Positions 8,408 through 16,468 of a DNA stretch of 35,103 bases are shown here, piece after piece. The stretch covers positions 1 to 35,103 of the forward strand of contig JAFGDQ010000049.1 in assembly GCA_016932015.1 (NCBI GenBank). The letters run 5' to 3'. Position numbers and translations under genes: made by a program. The notes under the pieces were generated by a model. That model was not told the DNA's origin and ran no database searches. It was given only the letters and a program-made list of their open reading frames with translations. Numbering within the stretch: the first letter of the stretch is position 1; every line of letters begins with the position of its first letter. The DNA is from Spirochaetota bacterium (GTDB lineage Bacteria > Spirochaetota > UBA4802 > JAFGDQ01).

Positions 8408-9862
8408 TTATATTTTCTGCATCTCCAGAAGGTTCTCTGACAGCATCATAAGATCATTTTCACCTTTCAGGTTCGGACGCATACTGCTGTAGCCTAAAAT
8501 AATCTCCGGCTGAACAAGATCCTCATCAATTTTAAAATCGGCTGTATTGATTTTTTCAATGAAGCTGAGGCACTGCATGGCAGCGCCGTCATAATCCATA
8601 TTTGGAAGCAGCATGGAGAACTGAAATTTTTCCTTGTACTGAAAAAACATGGCATCCTTTCTGGATATTGTTTTTAATTCATAAACAACGTCTTTTAGCA
8701 GACTCAGGACTTTTTCATCTGAATATTTTTCAGTTAATTCCTGACTGTTTGTAATTTCAAAAATGACGAGTGACAGTTTTGTGTTGTCATTAAGCGCTTT
8801 ATTGTATTCCTCCTTAAGGGTTGAGAACATCTCATCAAGCGAAGGCAGTCCTGTAATAAGGTCAATTTCGCCTTTTTTGTTTATTTCATCGAATCTTATC
8901 GCGTTGCTGATGATAGGGGCAGCCAGGTCTGCAATCATCATTATCAGCTGTTCAGAGTAAAGATTATATTTAATAAAAGGTATTTCTTCAATATTGATAA
9001 CTCCCCATACTCTGTTATCAATAATTATGGGGATAGTGATGATGTTCTGCTTAGTGTCCAGTTCAAGAAGGTTGTTGTGTTTCTGGAGCAGTTTCACGGA
9101 AAACACTTCATTGTTTCTTGCCACCCATCCGGTAATGCTGCTGGAATCTGATAATATACGCTCTTTAATATCCTCTTCCGCCCATCCGCTGTGGGCAAGC
9201 AGTTTAAGCTTACGTTCTTCGCGCATGTATTCCCATAAGGAACATTTTATCGCGCCGGAAAATTTAACAACAGCCTCGAGTATATTCGGATATATTTTTC
9301 CCATATCAAGGGAATTGAGCGCAATCATTGTTGAGTAAAGTGATATAAGTGAATTCTGCTGTCCGAGTATCCGGTCCTGGTATTCTTCATTAACCAGAGT
9401 TATTGCCTTGATTTCATGCTCAAGTTTGATTTCCTTTGATTCGAGTTCTTTAATTTTGTTTTTATGCTTTGTAATTATTATACCAAGTGAATCTCTTATC
9501 TCTCCCATTATAACAGAAAAAATAAAAGACAGAAATATAAAGCGGGTCGCTGAATTAAAGGCGGGGCCTGAAATGAAAGATTCCCATAACTTGATAATAC
9601 CGGAATTGATACCGGATATTGTAATGATTGATGCTATTAGTATAACAGATAGGATAAAACAGAAAATTCCGGACAGCTTTCCATAGAAGCAGGAGAAAAA
9701 AATAATGACTATAAAATAGGGATTATAGTCTGCGATAAAAAATCCAGTATACTCCGGGAAGTAAAAATAATTAACTGCAGCCAGAACTGTTACAGCAGTA
9801 ATAATTTCCGCAGGATAAATTTTCCTGAGTGCTAAAGCGATTCTGTTGGCAGTTCCTTTCAT
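8408..9862 (-). CDS. pelD: PelD, membrane GAF/degenerate-GGDEF c-di-GMP receptor
   Basis: The first gene of the pelDEFG operon, 484 residues. About four N-terminal TM segments (residues about 17-120) are followed by a coiled coil (about 130-165), a GAF domain (about 170-320) and a GGDEF-fold domain (about 330-484). PelD activates Pel synthesis by binding c-di-GMP through the RxxD inhibitory-site motif of its catalytically dead GGDEF domain. Here the GGDEF signature itself is lost (EKFQF at the expected place). The residues where the binding motif should lie read SRKD (400-403), so the first arginine is not in the canonical position. Length and domain order agree with PelD. The start codon at 9862 has only a weak Shine-Dalgarno sequence. 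Confidence 0.85.
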   Translation of the reverse strand: MKGTANRIALALRKIYPAEIITAVTVLAAVNYFYFPEYTGFFIADYNPYFIVIIFFSCFYGKLSGIFCFILSVILIASIITISGINSGIIKLWESFISGPAFNSATRFIFLSFIFSVIMGEIRDSLGIIITKHKNKIKELESKEIKLEHEIKAITLVNEEYQDRILGQQNSLISLYSTMIALNSLDMGKIYPNILEAVVKFSGAIKCSLWEYMREERKLKLLAHSGWAEEDIKERILSDSSSITGWVARNNEVFSVKLLQKHNNLLELDTKQNIITIPIIIDNRVWGVINIEEIPFIKYNLYSEQLIMMIADLAAPIISNAIRFDEINKKGEIDLITGLPSLDEMFSTLKEEYNKALNDNTKLSLVIFEITNSQELTEKYSDEKVLSLLKDVVYELKTISRKDAMFFQYKEKFQFSMLLPNMDYDGAAMQCLSFIEKINTADFKIDEDLVQPEIILGYSSMRPNLKGENDLMMLSENLLEMQKI

Positions 9863-10317
9863 GAATTATTCTTCAATTTTATGATAATTTTCCACTATTT
9901 ATTTATCGATCATTAATACCAAATAATTCAACATAATCCGTATTGTCTATTATTATGTTTTTTAATAATTTTGATACTGATATGATTCCTTGAATTTTTT
10001 TTGTAAACGTATGACACTCAAAAAATATTCGTCCGGACACTTGTATGCTTTGCGTCCATGCCGTGGCTGCTTATGCCCTGGTATTATACCGGTAATAATT
10101 TTCTTGCATTTTTATTTTTTTTGACGGATACTATTAATAACAAAAATGGATTAACTACAAATAGCTGAATCTTTTTATAGTGCTGTGGACGCAAAGAAAT
10201 TATTTAAAATATACAAATTTTAATTTAATGCCTTAGCCGGGGCCGGATCATATTTTATTCATCCCCGGAACCGGGCACAGAGGAGATTTAAAAATAACTA
10301 TAACGGGTTATCTTAAT
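9863..10317. promoter_or_regulatory. Divergent control region of the two Pel-type arms
   Basis: These 455 bp separate pelD (minus) from the lipoprotein gene (plus). CTTTGCGTCCA at 10048-10058 and TGGACGCAAAG at 10186-10196 are a perfect inverted pair of 11 bp, one oriented toward each arm. For the minus arm, a TATAAT lies within the palindrome GGTATTATACC (10080-10090, plus-strand spelling), without a consensus -35. For the plus arm, TTAACT (10151-10156) and TTATAG (10175-10180, 18-bp spacing) would put the transcript start near the second 11-bp copy. An AT hairpin (TTAAAAT/ATTTTAA, 10204-10223) and a GC-rich hairpin (10236-10276) precede the plus-strand gene. The GAGGAG at 10281-10286 lies 31 nt before the ATG, with a small ATAAC/GTTAT hairpin between (10300-10311). 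Confidence 0.6.
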
Positions 10318-11418
10318 ATGAAAAAAAAACTGATTATTTTGACAATGTCATTATCTCTGATGATGTCACTGATAAGATGCGGGCAGGTAAAAAACACTTC
10401 TTCCGATTCAGGAACTCTGCTGGAAAAGGCTGTAAAAAATATTCAGGTATCTGAATCGCTCAATAATCTGAAACAGAAAAATGAGCTTATGAAAATCGCG
10501 GAGTCACAGCTGAAACAGGCTGAAGCTATAGAGAAGAAGAAAAAAAACCCGGAAGACCTTTCTTCCGGATTCGCATATTATTATTTTGCGGGCTGTAATT
10601 ATGCTGAAGCAAGGAAATTCGCAGATAAGACAAAGAACAAAAACGATCCGTTTATTCAGATTATAAAAATACGCATTAATCTTAGAGAGAAAGGGGTAGA
10701 GTCCGCTCGCGAGAGTCTTGATGTTTTGAATTCGATTCTAAAGAAATCACCCCGCATGGTAATGGCTTATCTCACGGCAGGGGACAGCCATTTTATTCTT
10801 GGTGATTTTAAGGAAGCACAGGAGTATTATACAAAAGTGCTGACTCTTGACAATGGATTTCAGGTTCAGGCAGCAGACAGGCTTGAAGTATTGAGTGAAA
10901 TAAGAAGTACCGGCATCAATACCCGGCAGGTTCAGAATATACTGTTTTCGACTGCTTTGAGAAGATGTGAACTGGCAGATGTTCTGGACAGAATATACAA
11001 AATTGATAAATACCTCAAATTCGGCAGCTCTGCCGGGACTTCATTTATTGATATTTCAGAAGCTTTATACGCGGATTCAATTATACAATTGAGGAATAAG
11101 GGTTTTTTTTCATATATTAAAGGAGATAAGTTTGAGCCGTTAAAACCTGTGACAAAATCTGAAATCGCTATGGCTGTTGAAGATTTTCTTTATCTTAAGA
11201 GCGGGAATAAAAACATTAGAACACGTTTTTTGAAAGATACCATGTCCGTTGTTAAAGGCATCAAAGCGGATGATCCTTACTACAATGCTGTAAGAACAGC
11301 TTTGTCATTAAAAGTAATGGATATTTCCCTGGACGGATCAATTGACCCTCTGGAACCGGTAAGCGGTCTGGAAGCCCTGCATATTTTTGGAAATTTAATC
11401 AACAATAAAAAGAGATAA
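10318..11418 (+). CDS. TPR lipoprotein with SLH-like C-terminal region
   Basis: A predicted lipoprotein of 366 residues. The signal is MKKKLIILTMSL with lipobox SLIRC, giving Cys21 as the lipidated residue. TPR-like helices run through about residues 70-200 (YLTAGDSHFILGDFKEAQEY is the clearest). The C-terminal part, from about 240, contains FIDISEALYADSIIQLRNKG and FEPLKPVTKSEIAMAVEDFL, the two halves of an S-layer-homology-type domain. A second, weaker copy (PYYNAVRTALSLKVMD, PLEPVSGLEALHIFGNL) follows. In the Pel context it could act like the PelC lipoprotein or as an adaptor to the large scaffold encoded 4 nt downstream. That role is inferred from position; PelC itself has no such domains. 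The nearest strong Shine-Dalgarno sequence is unusually far upstream. Confidence 0.7.
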   Translation: MKKKLIILTMSLSLMMSLIRCGQVKNTSSDSGTLLEKAVKNIQVSESLNNLKQKNELMKIAESQLKQAEAIEKKKKNPEDLSSGFAYYYFAGCNYAEARKFADKTKNKNDPFIQIIKIRINLREKGVESARESLDVLNSILKKSPRMVMAYLTAGDSHFILGDFKEAQEYYTKVLTLDNGFQVQAADRLEVLSEIRSTGINTRQVQNILFSTALRRCELADVLDRIYKIDKYLKFGSSAGTSFIDISEALYADSIIQLRNKGFFSYIKGDKFEPLKPVTKSEIAMAVEDFLYLKSGNKNIRTRFLKDTMSVVKGIKADDPYYNAVRTALSLKVMDISLDGSIDPLEPVSGLEALHIFGNLINNKKR

Positions 11419-11422
11419 TACT

Positions 11423-14400
11423 ATGAAAAAAACAATTATATGCCTTAATTCATTGCTGTTATTTTTTATTGCGGTACTTTTTCCTGTGCATTCACCGGGC
11501 CAGAAAGGATCAGGGAAAACATTAATAAAAGCAGAAGCAAAAACAGAAAAAAACAGAATATCATACAGGAATTATATATGGATAGAAGGCGAAAATGCTG
11601 TAGCGACAAACTTTGCCAGGGAAAAGACATATAATTTTTTCTGCAGTGACAGGCACGCATTACAGCTCGGAAAGGATGCGGATCCGAAGTCGGATAAAGG
11701 ATATTATGCTACGTATATTTTTTACGTACCCGGCACAAAACAGTATGATTTCTGGATGGGATGTACCCCTCCTGGTTCAGTCGAATCGGACAAGCCCGGT
11801 TATGCTTCTCCTTTTGAATGGAAAATCGATGAGGGCGACTTTGTAAAGGCTTCATCTGAAAATACATTTGTTAAGGAATTCTACGCGCCCGGAAGTTATT
11901 ACTGGACAAAGATCACGAGCGGGTCTCTTACCGCGGGAAAGCATACTCTTACAGTACGCGTGAACCAGAAAAGATCCAGCGGATGGGATTATTATTTTTA
12001 CATAGACTCAATCGTTTTTATTCCAAAATATTCCGATTATTTAATTCCTTTAATGAATTTTCCCGAAAGGGCTCCGTCTGATTTTTCGGACAGTGGAAAG
12101 CCCGTAAAATTCGCGTCAGCTGAAGATTATAAGAGGATAATTAAAAGTAATCCCGGTAGCCGCGATGCAGTCTTCACTTTACTCCAGATTTATACATGGC
12201 TTTATGAATATGATAAATCAATAGACCTGTGCAGGACATATCTTAAAAGAAATCCAAAAGATATTGAAATGAGGCTTTTTCTGGCTTCGAGCCTTGCATG
12301 GTCGGATAACTTAAATGAAGCTATCAGGGAATACAATAATATTATTTCAATAGACAAAAAGAATATTACAGCAAGAAAACTTCTGGCAGTACTCGCGGGC
12401 TGGAACAACCGTTATGATGAGGCAATTAAAAATTATCAGGAAATAATCAACATTGATCCGAAAAATGTGGATGCCTATATTTCTCTCGCAACCCAGTTTT
12501 CATGGAAAGGGGAAGCCGGGAAGGCGCTCGAAATTTTTCAAAGAGCGGAATCAATTGCGCCTGACAATATTGAAGTTCTTTACGCTCTGGGAGACAACTA
12601 TAACTGGACCGGAAAGACATATGAAGCTACAGTACAGTTTAGGAAAATAATTGATCTGGATATGAAGCAGATAGAGGCTTATAAGAAGCTTGCCAAGATA
12701 TATTTATCGACAGGCCGGGAGGACAAAGCGTCTCAGATCCTTGATGAAGCCTCAGGAATAATAAGTGTTTATCCTGAACTTTCAGCATTCTCCCTTGACA
12801 TTAAAAATGAAATGAGCGCGGACAAACTTGCGGCGATTGAAGAATATAAAAAGGCGCTTTTAAGAAATCCTGATGACCTTGAAACCAGAAAAAATCTGAT
12901 TGATTCATATATATGGAACAAAATGTATGATGAAGCAAATATTGAATACAGCAATCTGCTAAATCTTAAAGTTTTTGCAGCTATTGAAAGCGCGGATGAA
13001 AAAATATCTGCACTTGCTGCAGAGGCGATCAGGTTCAGACTTTCCGACCCGCCAATAGATGATATTTTTAAAAAATTAAAAAAAATATGCGATGCTTATA
13101 AGAATGCTGAATCTGAAATTAATAAAGGCAAACCTCTTAAAGAGGAATTTTCAGACAGTAAAATAAAAAATGATCTGCTTATTGTTTCGGACTATTTAAA
13201 GAAGATTGATCTGTTTGAAACAGGCATTTCACGCCTTAATGATGTAATCAGCTATTATGACAAGGATATACAGAGCTATTTAACCCAGAGAAACGCACTG
13301 AAATGGAGTTTGAATTCAGAAAGGCTTCTTAAACAGGCGGAAGTTTCAGAAAAAAATTCAGCTGATGATTATCGTCCTAAAAAGGTAACAGGAACAATTG
13401 AATTCATCAATGACAATATTTCTTCTGCTTCCCGTAAAATGAATTTTGTTTATAATAAAGCTGCAGTTAAATCTTTTCCTGTTTATCCTCTTTCCCTGGA
13501 CTGCGAAGGGAAAATCCGTGAAACTGAAAGTATAATAAACAGTTATTTAAAGAATAAAAATTTTAACAGACAGACAAATAATACGCTTCTTGAGGTGCAG
13601 AATTTTGTAAAGCAGCTTGAAGCTAAACCCTTGCCTGAAGGAGCAGCCGGAACGAAGGAAACTCTTGTAAAAGAAATAAGTAAATTAAGTTCGGAAAATC
13701 TGAAAAGGCTTGATGAACTGAGAAATGAGCAGAAGGATAAACTTAAATTAGTTCATGACTCAATCAGGTATATTTATGAAAAGGCCCTGCTTGACATGGA
13801 AAAAGACAATGTCCCGGTCTACAATGAGATTGCCGGTTATTATCTGAATCGTGGAGACAGCAGGGTACTTGATTATTATGACAGAATACTTGAGGTTCAG
13901 CCTCTGAATGTTGAAGTAAACTATCAGCTCGGAGCCCAGAATGAATTTCTTGGATACTGGAAGTCGGCAATGCGGAATTATGAAATCTGCATCAACAATC
14001 AGCCTGACAATCAGGTTGCACGTAAAGCCCATTATGCTCTTCAGAAAGACCATGCTTTAGCAGTTAAGAATGATTTTTCCTTTTTTCAGGATAAATACGA
14101 TAAGAAGAAAATTTCTACACGCATAGACAACAAGCTTGTTGTCGAGTACCCGATGAATGACTGGATTACTTTAAGCGGCGGGTACGGGTACAGAAGCATA
14201 AAGGATACAGGCGGAGCATCTGAAGGCGGAGTTACTTTTTATCCTGCTGACGGATCCGTAACACGGCATTCCGGAACAGCAGGGGCTGTTTTTAATATAG
14301 TACCGTGGAGGGCCAGGCTTCATCTGGATTTTACCGGGCATATGTACAGCGGTAAAGTGGATTTTGAAGAGGGCGCAAGTACTACTATAGTTGATTCTGA

Positions 14401-16468
14401 TATATCATATACATCCTTTAATTATTCCGGACAGTTTGATTTCCCGCAATTTATAAAGGGACTTCAGCTGAGATTTATTTACGCTTTTGAGGATGAAGCT
14501 GAACAGACACAGTCTTTAAAACTGGAATTCAGGGACGCAGTTACAGCACAGAGAATGACCGGCGCAATGGATATTTATTTTTCTGATTTCAAATTTCCTT
14601 TAAGCGACAGAATGTTCCTTTATGACAGCTTTGAATACAGCAGCCTGTCTGACTCAAATACTCAAACGTCCAGTTATAATGAATTTACATTTAGACTGCT
14701 TCGTTTCCCTGAGAAAGGAATTGAACTTGATCTGAACGCAGTGGGTACATATGAAGCGTCAAAGTTTGTTCATTACGAGAATGAGGCGATAACAAATCTT
14801 CCATACTGGGCTCCTGACCGGATTATATCTTTCGGCGGGGGACTGAAGTTCAGGCAGAGTATTGATAATGTCCTGAAAGGAAAATTTTCCTATGAGTTGG
14901 CTTTCCAGTATACGCAGGATTCAGTAAAATATCTTGATGAAAGTTTTACCCAGAGCGGTTATTCTCCGTATATTAAACTTGCACATGAATGGGACAAAAC
15001 AAGCTATTATGCAAAATTTAACTATTCAACTTCCAGGGCATCGGTTTCAGGAGCGAAGCCTTATGAGTCCCAGACTGTTGAATTCGGAATTCAGCACAGT
15101 TTCTTCTCCGTTTATTCTCCTAAAGGTACCGGCGGGTCAAACATAGCATTCGCTAATGCGAGCCCTAACATTATTACGGCGGACGGTGACGGTAAAGATG
15201 ATTTCACCATATTCTCGATTACCGCTTTTGATGAAACCGGAATCAGGACATGGGAGTTAGAAATACTGGACAGCAGTGAAAATAAAGTGAGGAGCTTCAC
15301 CGGTAACGGAAATCCTCCGTCTTCAGTAAAATGGGACGGAACAGATAAATCCTTTGATCCGCTGCCGCAGAGCGTGTATTTTTACAGGCTTGTTGTTGAA
15401 AACACAGCAGGAGAGAAAAATATTTCACGAAAAGAGAGAATTTTTCTTTCAAACAAGACACGCGCGATAACTCCCGAATTATCCTCTCCTCTATTTTCCC
15501 CGAATGGAGACGGCACAAAAGATAAAATAAATATCGAATTTAAAGCAACTGAGAAGGATAATATTGCAGGCTGGAATCTTTATGTGATGGATAAGAACCC
15601 GGAAAAAGGCGGCAAAAAGCAGAGAAAGATTTTCAGGTCAATAGACGGATTTGAGTTTATTCCTTATGATGTTGAATGGGATGGAAAAGACAATACCGGC
15701 AGGGTTCTCCCTGACGGAGAGTATGAAATATCAATCAGGATAAAATATAAAGACGGCCAGGTAATAACATCTCCGGAGATCCCGCTGCAGATAATAACCC
15801 GTGCTCCTGTAAGTATTAAATCCAGTACAGACGGATTCCTGCCTCCTAAAGGTATGGCCAGGTTTAAACCGGGTTCTCAGAGCGCAGACCTTGCTTTATG
15901 GAAGCTTTCCATATTTTCCGAAAAAGGTACGTTATTGAAAATGATAAACGGCAGCGGAAAACTGCCTGAAACAATTGCCTGGAACGGGACTGATGAAAAT
16001 GACAATGTTGCAGGTTATAATATGCATGTTACTGCTGTCATGGAGATTCAGGATAAGGCAGGCAACAAGGGAGTTTCCAATAAAGAGATGTTATGGCTTG
16101 AATTTCTTAAAGAGAAGCATAAGGATTTTACTCTAATTACAGTGTTTGATCAGGGCCTTATGCATAAACGCAAGGATGAAGCCATGACTGATGCAGGAAA
16201 AGAAATCATAAAACGCCTTGTTTCAGAAATGAAACAATACAGGAATTCAGATAAGATACGAGTAGTTGCTCATACCTCATCGGACGGATCCGGAGAGAAG
16301 AATGTTGAACTTTCAAGGAACAGGGCAAGAAATCTGGGGCAGATGATTAAAGCAGGATTAAATCTGAAGACTGGTGTTGTAAATGTTAATGGTATGGGCG
16401 AGACAGCACCTTATCGGAAATCAGACAACAGAAAATGGGATAACAGGTATGAGATCGAAATTTATTAA
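11423..16468 (+). CDS. Giant outer-membrane scaffold: sugar-binding, TPR, porin, Ig and OmpA domains
   Basis: A 1681-residue exported protein, proposed here as the PelB-type outer-membrane export porin. Order seen: signal peptide (1 to about 26); a beta-sandwich resembling carbohydrate-binding modules (about 47-205, WIEGENAVATNFA to YYFYIDSIVF); five or six TPRs (about 235-450); a charged helical, coiled-coil-like stretch (about 460-800); another TPR pair (about 800-885); an alternating amphipathic beta region fitting a barrel (about 890-1230); three FlgD-type Ig-like units (about 1232-1556, with SPNGDGTKDKINIEF and WDGKDNTGRVLPDGEYEI); and an OmpA-type domain (about 1560-1681, NVELSRNRARNLGQMI). 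PelB of Pseudomonas has only the TPR and porin parts. The usual OmpA peptidoglycan-binding Asp (HTD) is Ser here (HTSSDGSG), while the LSxxRA arginine is kept. It is coupled to both neighbours: 4 nt after the lipoprotein gene and overlapping the deacetylase gene by 20 nt. Confidence 0.75.
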   Translation: MKKTIICLNSLLLFFIAVLFPVHSPGQKGSGKTLIKAEAKTEKNRISYRNYIWIEGENAVATNFAREKTYNFFCSDRHALQLGKDADPKSDKGYYATYIFYVPGTKQYDFWMGCTPPGSVESDKPGYASPFEWKIDEGDFVKASSENTFVKEFYAPGSYYWTKITSGSLTAGKHTLTVRVNQKRSSGWDYYFYIDSIVFIPKYSDYLIPLMNFPERAPSDFSDSGKPVKFASAEDYKRIIKSNPGSRDAVFTLLQIYTWLYEYDKSIDLCRTYLKRNPKDIEMRLFLASSLAWSDNLNEAIREYNNIISIDKKNITARKLLAVLAGWNNRYDEAIKNYQEIINIDPKNVDAYISLATQFSWKGEAGKALEIFQRAESIAPDNIEVLYALGDNYNWTGKTYEATVQFRKIIDLDMKQIEAYKKLAKIYLSTGREDKASQILDEASGIISVYPELSAFSLDIKNEMSADKLAAIEEYKKALLRNPDDLETRKNLIDSYIWNKMYDEANIEYSNLLNLKVFAAIESADEKISALAAEAIRFRLSDPPIDDIFKKLKKICDAYKNAESEINKGKPLKEEFSDSKIKNDLLIVSDYLKKIDLFETGISRLNDVISYYDKDIQSYLTQRNALKWSLNSERLLKQAEVSEKNSADDYRPKKVTGTIEFINDNISSASRKMNFVYNKAAVKSFPVYPLSLDCEGKIRETESIINSYLKNKNFNRQTNNTLLEVQNFVKQLEAKPLPEGAAGTKETLVKEISKLSSENLKRLDELRNEQKDKLKLVHDSIRYIYEKALLDMEKDNVPVYNEIAGYYLNRGDSRVLDYYDRILEVQPLNVEVNYQLGAQNEFLGYWKSAMRNYEICINNQPDNQVARKAHYALQKDHALAVKNDFSFFQDKYDKKKISTRIDNKLVVEYPMNDWITLSGGYGYRSIKDTGGASEGGVTFYPADGSVTRHSGTAGAVFNIVPWRARLHLDFTGHMYSGKVDFEEGASTTIVDSDISYTSFNYSGQFDFPQFIKGLQLRFIYAFEDEAEQTQSLKLEFRDAVTAQRMTGAMDIYFSDFKFPLSDRMFLYDSFEYSSLSDSNTQTSSYNEFTFRLLRFPEKGIELDLNAVGTYEASKFVHYENEAITNLPYWAPDRIISFGGGLKFRQSIDNVLKGKFSYELAFQYTQDSVKYLDESFTQSGYSPYIKLAHEWDKTSYYAKFNYSTSRASVSGAKPYESQTVEFGIQHSFFSVYSPKGTGGSNIAFANASPNIITADGDGKDDFTIFSITAFDETGIRTWELEILDSSENKVRSFTGNGNPPSSVKWDGTDKSFDPLPQSVYFYRLVVENTAGEKNISRKERIFLSNKTRAITPELSSPLFSPNGDGTKDKINIEFKATEKDNIAGWNLYVMDKNPEKGGKKQRKIFRSIDGFEFIPYDVEWDGKDNTGRVLPDGEYEISIRIKYKDGQVITSPEIPLQIITRAPVSIKSSTDGFLPPKGMARFKPGSQSADLALWKLSIFSEKGTLLKMINGSGKLPETIAWNGTDENDNVAGYNMHVTAVMEIQDKAGNKGVSNKEMLWLEFLKEKHKDFTLITVFDQGLMHKRKDEAMTDAGKEIIKRLVSEMKQYRNSDKIRVVAHTSSDGSGEKNVELSRNRARNLGQMIKAGLNLKTGVVNVNGMGETAPYRKSDNRKWDNRYEIEIY

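Noticed and set aside
10020..10290. Complete c-di-GMP-I (GEMM) riboswitch in the pel control region
   Set aside because: The ACGCAAAG core is present on both strands, but the second half of the aptamer (P3 with the tetraloop receptor) cannot be found after either copy, and the plus copy lacks the upstream GGCA strand. Kept only as a motif observation.
16383..16448. Upstream ATG for the DUF2194 protein
   Set aside because: It would add 22 residues ahead of a normal signal peptide and deepen the overlap with the OmpA domain; the ATG at 16449 fits better.
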